DNA from: Kiritimatiellia bacterium
GTDB taxonomy: Bacteria; Verrucomicrobiota; Kiritimatiellia; RFP12; JAAYLN01
Reading direction: 5' to 3'
DNA length: 33,802 nucleotides
Assembly: GCA_017962605.1 (NCBI GenBank)
Contig: JAGCUY010000199.1
Span: 1-33,802, forward strand
Shown: in pieces, positions 30,529 through 33,802 of the stretch
How the letters are laid out: each line of letters starts with the position of its first letter
Numbering within the stretch: the first letter of the stretch is position 1
Program-made: the position numbers and the translations under genes
The notes under the pieces: generated by a model
Seen by the model: only the letters and a program-made list of their open reading frames with translations
The model's database searches: none
What the model was told of the DNA's origin: nothing

Positions 30529-31794
30529 ATGAATGACATCAATGTTACCGCTTCATCCGATCTTGGCATGAGCCGCGATGATATCGCGGCGGCGCTCAAA
30601 AAGGCCCTTGAGGGGCGCACGCTGCGGCGCGTCCTAATCATCCCGCCGGACTTCACCCGATTCCACTCCAACGCCGGCCTCATCACAAACATCCTCTGGC
30701 ACCACCTCCGCGACCAGGGCTGCGCCGTGGACGTCATGCCCGCCCTCGGCACGCATGTTCCCGTCTCGGAGAGCCAGTGGGGCGCCATGTTCGGCGACAT
30801 CCCGTTCTCCGAAATGATTGTCCACGACTGGCGCAACGACGTTGTCAAGCTGGGCGAAATCCCCGAGGCAGACGTCATGCGCATTTCCGATGGCCTCTGG
30901 CGCCACGCCGTGCCGGTCGAGGTGAACCGCCGCTTCATCGACAAGAGCTACGACCTTGTAATCTCGCCCGGACAGGTGGTGCCGCACGAGGTGGTCGGAA
31001 TGGCCAACCACGGCAAGAACATCTTCGTGGGCATTGGCGGCAGCGCCATGATCAACGCCAGCCACATGATTGGCGCTGTCTGCGGCATGGAGAAGGCCAT
31101 GGGCCGCGATCATTCCCCGGTCCGCCAGCTCTTCGACTACGCCCTCGAACACTTCGTCTATGGCAAGGTGCCGGTCCTCTTCGCCCTCACCGTCACGACG
31201 GCCCCCGGCGGCAAGATCCGCCAGCACGGCCTCTTCATCGGCGAAGGGCGCGCATGCCTTGAGAATGCCATCGCCCTTGCGCAGAAGATGAACACCGACA
31301 AGGTCGAGAAGCCTTTCAAGAAGTGCGTTGTCTATCTTGAGCCGACGGAGTTCACCTCGACCTGGCTTGGCAACAAGGCGATCTACCGCACCCGCATGGC
31401 CATGGCCAACGGAGGCGAGCTGGTTGTCCTGGCTCCTGGCGTTGAGCGCTTCGGCGAGGATGCCACCGTCGATGGACTTATCCGCAAATACGGCTATCGC
31501 GGGAGGCTCGCCACGCTGGAGGCTTTCGAGGCTCCGGCCAACGACGACCTCCGCGCCAACGCCGGCGCGGCGGCGCACCTGATCCACGGATCATCGGACG
31601 GCCGCTTCTCGATTACATACGCCGTGAAGAAGATCACGGCCGAAGAGATAGAGGGCGTCGGCTTCAAGGCCGCATCCTACGACGAGATGATTCGCAAATA
31701 CGACCCGAACGCCCTTGCGCCGGGCTGGAATGTGGTCGATGGGGAAGAGGTGTTCTTCATCCCGAACCCCGCCCTCGGCCTCTGGATGGCCTAA
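30529..31794 (+). CDS. larA: LarA family (DUF2088) 2-hydroxyacid racemase
   Basis: A 421-residue protein of the nickel-pincer-nucleotide-dependent LarA family, which interconverts the stereoisomers of lactate or related 2-hydroxyacids. Family marks are P-P-D-F-T-R-F-H (39-46, cf. the D-x-T-R substrate and cofactor motif), G-T-H (74-76, first catalytic histidine), and P-H-E-V-V-G-M-A-N-H-G-K (152-163, second histidine H153 and the lysine K163 that holds the cofactor). Length fits the family. The cofactor-making genes larB, larC and larE are not in this window. Fucose breakdown yields L-lactaldehyde and from it L-lactate or propanediol, so a racemase next to a fucosidase operon makes metabolic sense, but LarA-family substrates vary widely. 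The gene is divergent from the operon and has a matching promoter. Confidence 0.85.
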   Translation: MNDINVTASSDLGMSRDDIAAALKKALEGRTLRRVLIIPPDFTRFHSNAGLITNILWHHLRDQGCAVDVMPALGTHVPVSESQWGAMFGDIPFSEMIVHDWRNDVVKLGEIPEADVMRISDGLWRHAVPVEVNRRFIDKSYDLVISPGQVVPHEVVGMANHGKNIFVGIGGSAMINASHMIGAVCGMEKAMGRDHSPVRQLFDYALEHFVYGKVPVLFALTVTTAPGGKIRQHGLFIGEGRACLENAIALAQKMNTDKVEKPFKKCVVYLEPTEFTSTWLGNKAIYRTRMAMANGGELVVLAPGVERFGEDATVDGLIRKYGYRGRLATLEAFEAPANDDLRANAGAAAHLIHGSSDGRFSITYAVKKITAEEIEGVGFKAASYDEMIRKYDPNALAPGWNVVDGEEVFFIPNPALGLWMA

Positions 31795-31845
31795 GGAATG
31801 TCGCAAGCCTTAACTGCCTGCTTTTCGGGCTAGGAAGGCGCAGGA

Positions 31846-32307
31846 GGCGCTACCGCGCCGAACCTTGAAAACTGCCGGGGATGCGCGATGCGCATACCAC
31901 GCCGGGTCTGCCGCCACATTGAAGCAAGCTTCATGTGCCGTCAGTCCTGCCGCACGGCCTGTGGCCGCCCCGGCAGATTGGGAAGGCCGCTTTGCGGCAT
32001 TGGAAAAACTGGGAAAAGAGCTTAGCCGCAAGCGCACGGCAGATAATCTCACACAGAGGCACAAAGACACAGAGTTGTGATATTGGCGCAAGCGCCTTGG
32101 ATGTTTAGGGGTTGAAAGGGTTGTTGTGCATTGGCTTCCAAAAACTTTCCTAATCCGCCGGAGGCGGTTCCCAATCTGGTGCGCCGTGGCGAAGCCACAC
32201 GACATGGATGCTGGCGCATAGGGCTTGCACCAATGCGGTCGCATCCTGGCCGTTGGCTCGCGGTAGCGAGAGGCACACCAGTTTCCCAGATTCGGCGCGG
32301 TAGCGCC
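31846..32307 (+). repeat. Repeat family A (hairpin chain), copy R1
   Basis: A 462-base element with perfect 17-base inverted ends, GGCGCTACCGCGCCGAA (31846-31862) and its complement (32291-32307). The interior is a chain of short GC-rich hairpins with loops of 2-4 bases: ATGCGC-GAT-GCGCAT, GAAGC-AA-GCTTC (extended by CACAT/ATGTG), CGGCC-TGT-GGCCG, CCGC-TTT-GCGG, GGCGC-AA-GCGCC, CCGCC-GGA-GGCGG, GTGGC-GAA-GCCAC and CTCGC-GGTA-GCGAG. There is also a cacagag-type block near 32050. It lies 51 bases after larA and 40 bases before the GxxExxY start. No target-site duplication is evident. Confidence 0.9.
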
Positions 32308-32332
32308 TACGGAAAAACTGGGAAAGAGATTC

Positions 32333-32341
32333 TGCTATACT
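32333..32341 (+). promoter_or_regulatory. Extended -10 promoter (TGCTATACT) of the GxxExxY gene
   Basis: TG-N-TATACT with no visible -35 box. It lies 26 bases beyond the right end of R1 and ends 6 bases before the ATG at 32348. The stretch between (GGAAAAACTGGGAAA) is itself similar to a module inside R1. Confidence 0.6.
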
Positions 32342-32347
32342 ATGACC

Positions 32348-32743
32348 ATGGACAATACGACGCTTCTTTTCCCTGAGGAAACATACGCTTTGCGCGGCGC
32401 TCTTTTCGAAGTCTATCGCGAAATCGGCAACGGTCTTCGCGAAGAGGTTTACCAGCAGTGCCTTGAACGGGAACTTGCCATGCGCTCAATTCCATTTGAG
32501 GCAAAGAAGGAACTCCGCATTTTCTACAAGGGCGAGCCCATCGAAAAAACATACATCCCTGACTTCCTCTGCTACGGCAAAATCATACTCGAACTCAAAG
32601 CCGTCTCCGTAATCACACAGGAACATCGATCTCAAATTCTCAACTATTTGCACATCACCGGCTATCAGCTGGGCTTGCTAGCCAACTTTGGCTCATACCC
32701 GAAAATGCAAGTCGAACCTTGGCTCAATGATCAGCTTGGCTGA
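32348..32743 (+). CDS. GxxExxY family protein (PD-(D/E)XK-like)
   Basis: A 131-residue protein carrying the name-giving motif G-L-R-E-E-V-Y (G29, E32, Y35). A nuclease-like core follows, with Y-I-P-D-F (D72) and I-L-E-L-K-A-V (E82, K84), the D...E-x-K arrangement of the PD-(D/E)XK fold. Q91 and Y105 fall in the later conserved helix. Function is unknown; genomes that carry this family often have many copies in repeat-rich regions. The ATG at 32348 is preferred over the one at 32342 because the latter directly abuts the -10 box. The gene lies exactly between two direct copies of the 462-base repeat, with 40 and 19 bases of other sequence on its two sides. Confidence 0.85.
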   Translation: MDNTTLLFPEETYALRGALFEVYREIGNGLREEVYQQCLERELAMRSIPFEAKKELRIFYKGEPIEKTYIPDFLCYGKIILELKAVSVITQEHRSQILNYLHITGYQLGLLANFGSYPKMQVEPWLNDQLG

Positions 32744-32762
32744 TGTTTTTCAGAGCCACGGG

Positions 32763-33225
32763 GGCGCTACCGCGCCGAACTTTGAAAACTGCCGGGGATG
32801 CGCGATGCGCATACCGCGCCGGGTCTGTCGCCACATCGAAGCAAGCTTCATGTGCCGTCAGTCCTGCCGCACGGCCTGTGGCCGCCCCGGCAGATTGGGA
32901 AGGCCGCTTTGCGGCATTGGAAATCTTAGGAAATGGAGTTTGACGCAAGCGCGCGGCAGATAATCTCACACAGAGACACAAAGACACAGAGTTGTGATAT
33001 TGGCGCAAGCGCCTTGGAAGTTTAGGGGTTGAAAGGGTTGCTGTGCATTGGCTTCCAAAAACTTTCCTAATCCGCCGGAGGCGGTTCCCAATCTGGTGCG
33101 CCGTGGCGAAGCCACACGGCATGGATGCTGGCGCATGGGGCTTGCACCAATGCGGTCGCATCCTGGCCGTTGGCTCGCGGTAGCGAGAAGGCGCACCAGC
33201 TTCCCAGATTCGGCGCGGTAGCGCC
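32763..33225 (+). repeat. Repeat family A (hairpin chain), copy R2
   Basis: A 463-base direct copy of R1 with the same perfect 17-base inverted ends (32763-32779 and 33209-33225) and the same hairpin chain. It differs from R1 by scattered substitutions and by one replaced module: after GCGGCATTGGAAA it reads TCTTAGGAAATGGAGTTTGA, as in R4, where R1 has a different stretch. Its right end stops 1 base short of the hrpA stop codon. Confidence 0.9.
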
Positions 33226-33226
33226 T

Positions 33227-33802
33227 TTATTTCCTTACGACCTTGCGCCATTGGTCGTCAAGGCGCTTGGCGCTGACGGGAACCGGCGTCTTCAGTTCCT
33301 GCGCGAAGAGCGAGACGCGCATCTCCTCCACCATCCAGCGGTATTCCACCAGCGCGGCGCGGTCGGCAAAGCGCATCTCCTCCGCATCGGAAATCAAATC
33401 GCGGTAACGGCCCCAGTAGGCATCCACCTCGCGCTGGCGGCTGGCATCGGCCGACTGGCCGAACTTCGCGCGTTCGAGCCGCATGGTGATTGCATCAAGG
33501 TAGCGCGGGTAGTGGCGCAGCCTCGAAAGGGGAATCCGTCGGGCGAAGGAGGGGAATACCAGCCATGCGAGCTGCCCCTTCACGCCCTGCACCGCCGATT
33601 CAGGAAGCTTGGAATCAGTCTCAAGCAGAAGCGAGACGGCGGCCGTCCGGTTCAGCGTCTCGACTATGAGGGGCGAAATGGCGGCCACCTTCTCGGCAAG
33701 GGCCGTGCGCAGCATGTCGCGGCGCCTGTCGAACTCGGCTGCGGTCAGCACAGGCGGGCGGCCGATGACGGCCGCCTCCTTCACGCCGGAGAGCAGGACG
33801 TC
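33227..33802 (-). CDS. hrpA: ATP-dependent RNA helicase HrpA, C-terminal part (5' truncated by window)
   Basis: The minus-strand frame is open to the window edge and covers 191 codons of the HrpA C-terminal DUF3418 domain. Recognisable blocks are the V-K-G-Q-L-A-W-L-V-F-P-S-F stretch, then L-S-R-L-R-H-Y-P-R-Y-L-D-A, a W-G-R-Y-R-D-L segment, and the family ending W-M-V-E-E-M-R-V-S-L-F-A-Q-E-L-K-T followed by K-R-L-D-x-Q-W. HrpA is a DEAH-box RNA helicase acting in RNA metabolism and ribosome rescue. The helicase core lies beyond the window. The gene runs towards repeat R2, whose hairpin end begins 1 base after the stop codon and could serve as an RNA 3'-end structure. Confidence 0.85.
   Translation of the reverse strand, partial: DVLLSGVKEAAVIGRPPVLTAAEFDRRRDMLRTALAEKVAAISPLIVETLNRTAAVSLLLETDSKLPESAVQGVKGQLAWLVFPSFARRIPLSRLRHYPRYLDAITMRLERAKFGQSADASRQREVDAYWGRYRDLISDAEEMRFADRAALVEYRWMVEEMRVSLFAQELKTPVPVSAKRLDDQWRKVVRK

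Noticed and set aside
31795..31845. Rho-independent terminator after larA
   Set aside because: Only a weak GCC/GGGC pairing around TGCTTTTC is seen, with no T-run after it.
31810..32244. Long minus-strand open frame through R1, with similar frames through R2 (32724-33251) and R3 (4050-4712, plus)
   Set aside because: The translations are alike because the DNA repeats are alike. They consist of hairpin sequence, have no start-site signals, end in unrelated flanking DNA and have no domain character. A search for synonymous-biased substitution among many genome copies would be needed to revive them.
31846..33225. R1/R2 as a classical insertion sequence or composite transposon
   Set aside because: There is no transposase inside or between the copies and no target-site duplication is visible at any of the four copies.

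Overview
This window is GC-rich bacterial chromosome. It looks like an anaerobic, glycan-degrading member of the PVC group (Kiritimatiellota, Lentisphaerota or Verrucomicrobiota type). The grounds are the secreted beta-helix proteins with autotransporter-type repeats, the DUF4838 protein, alpha-L-fucosidases, a GntR/LacI-type regulator and a LarA-family racemase, with no SusC/SusD pair. The phylum is an inference from gene content. No rRNA, tRNA, CRISPR array or transposase was seen.

Layout. 1-3014 (+) holds the end of an HNH endonuclease, a class IV aminotransferase, a small membrane protein, and an McsA-McsB pair whose McsB is strongly degenerate. A comF gene faces it (3034-3786, -). 3787-4548 is a gene-free block of interspersed repeats, followed by a YefM/RelE-type toxin-antitoxin pair (4549-5117, +). 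On the minus strand come a GH20-like hydrolase, an orphan MNT nucleotidyltransferase and a secreted DUF4838 protein. A VapB/PIN toxin-antitoxin pair (9949-10682, +) lies antisense inside the 3' end of a large LamG-domain gene. Upstream of that is a secreted glycine-rich beta-helix protein.

The centre is a probable 14.5-kb minus-strand operon (30376 to 15916). In order it encodes a 1355-residue secreted PATR beta-helix protein, a secreted 545-residue protein of unknown function, a secreted TIM-barrel hydrolase, a GH29 alpha-L-fucosidase fused to an alpha/beta-hydrolase esterase, a second GH29 enzyme, a secreted SGNH esterase and a GntR/LacI-type regulator. Its likely job is binding and taking apart a fucosylated, probably acylated glycan, under a regulator encoded at the end of the same transcript. 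A LarA-family racemase is divergent from it. Both promoters share the same -35 box, spacer length and unusual GAGAAT -10 box, so the two are probably co-regulated.

The right end carries two direct copies of a roughly 462-bp hairpin-rich repeat bracketing a GxxExxY (PD-(D/E)XK-like) gene, then the 3' end of hrpA (-). The most unusual features are this modular hairpin repeat family (four copies, with compensatory changes in stems), a second repeat family that has inserted in frame into the SGNH gene, a recurring promoter layout implying leaderless mRNAs, the fucosidase-esterase fusion, the McsB lacking its nucleotide-binding arginines, and the toxin-antitoxin pair nested antisense in another gene.
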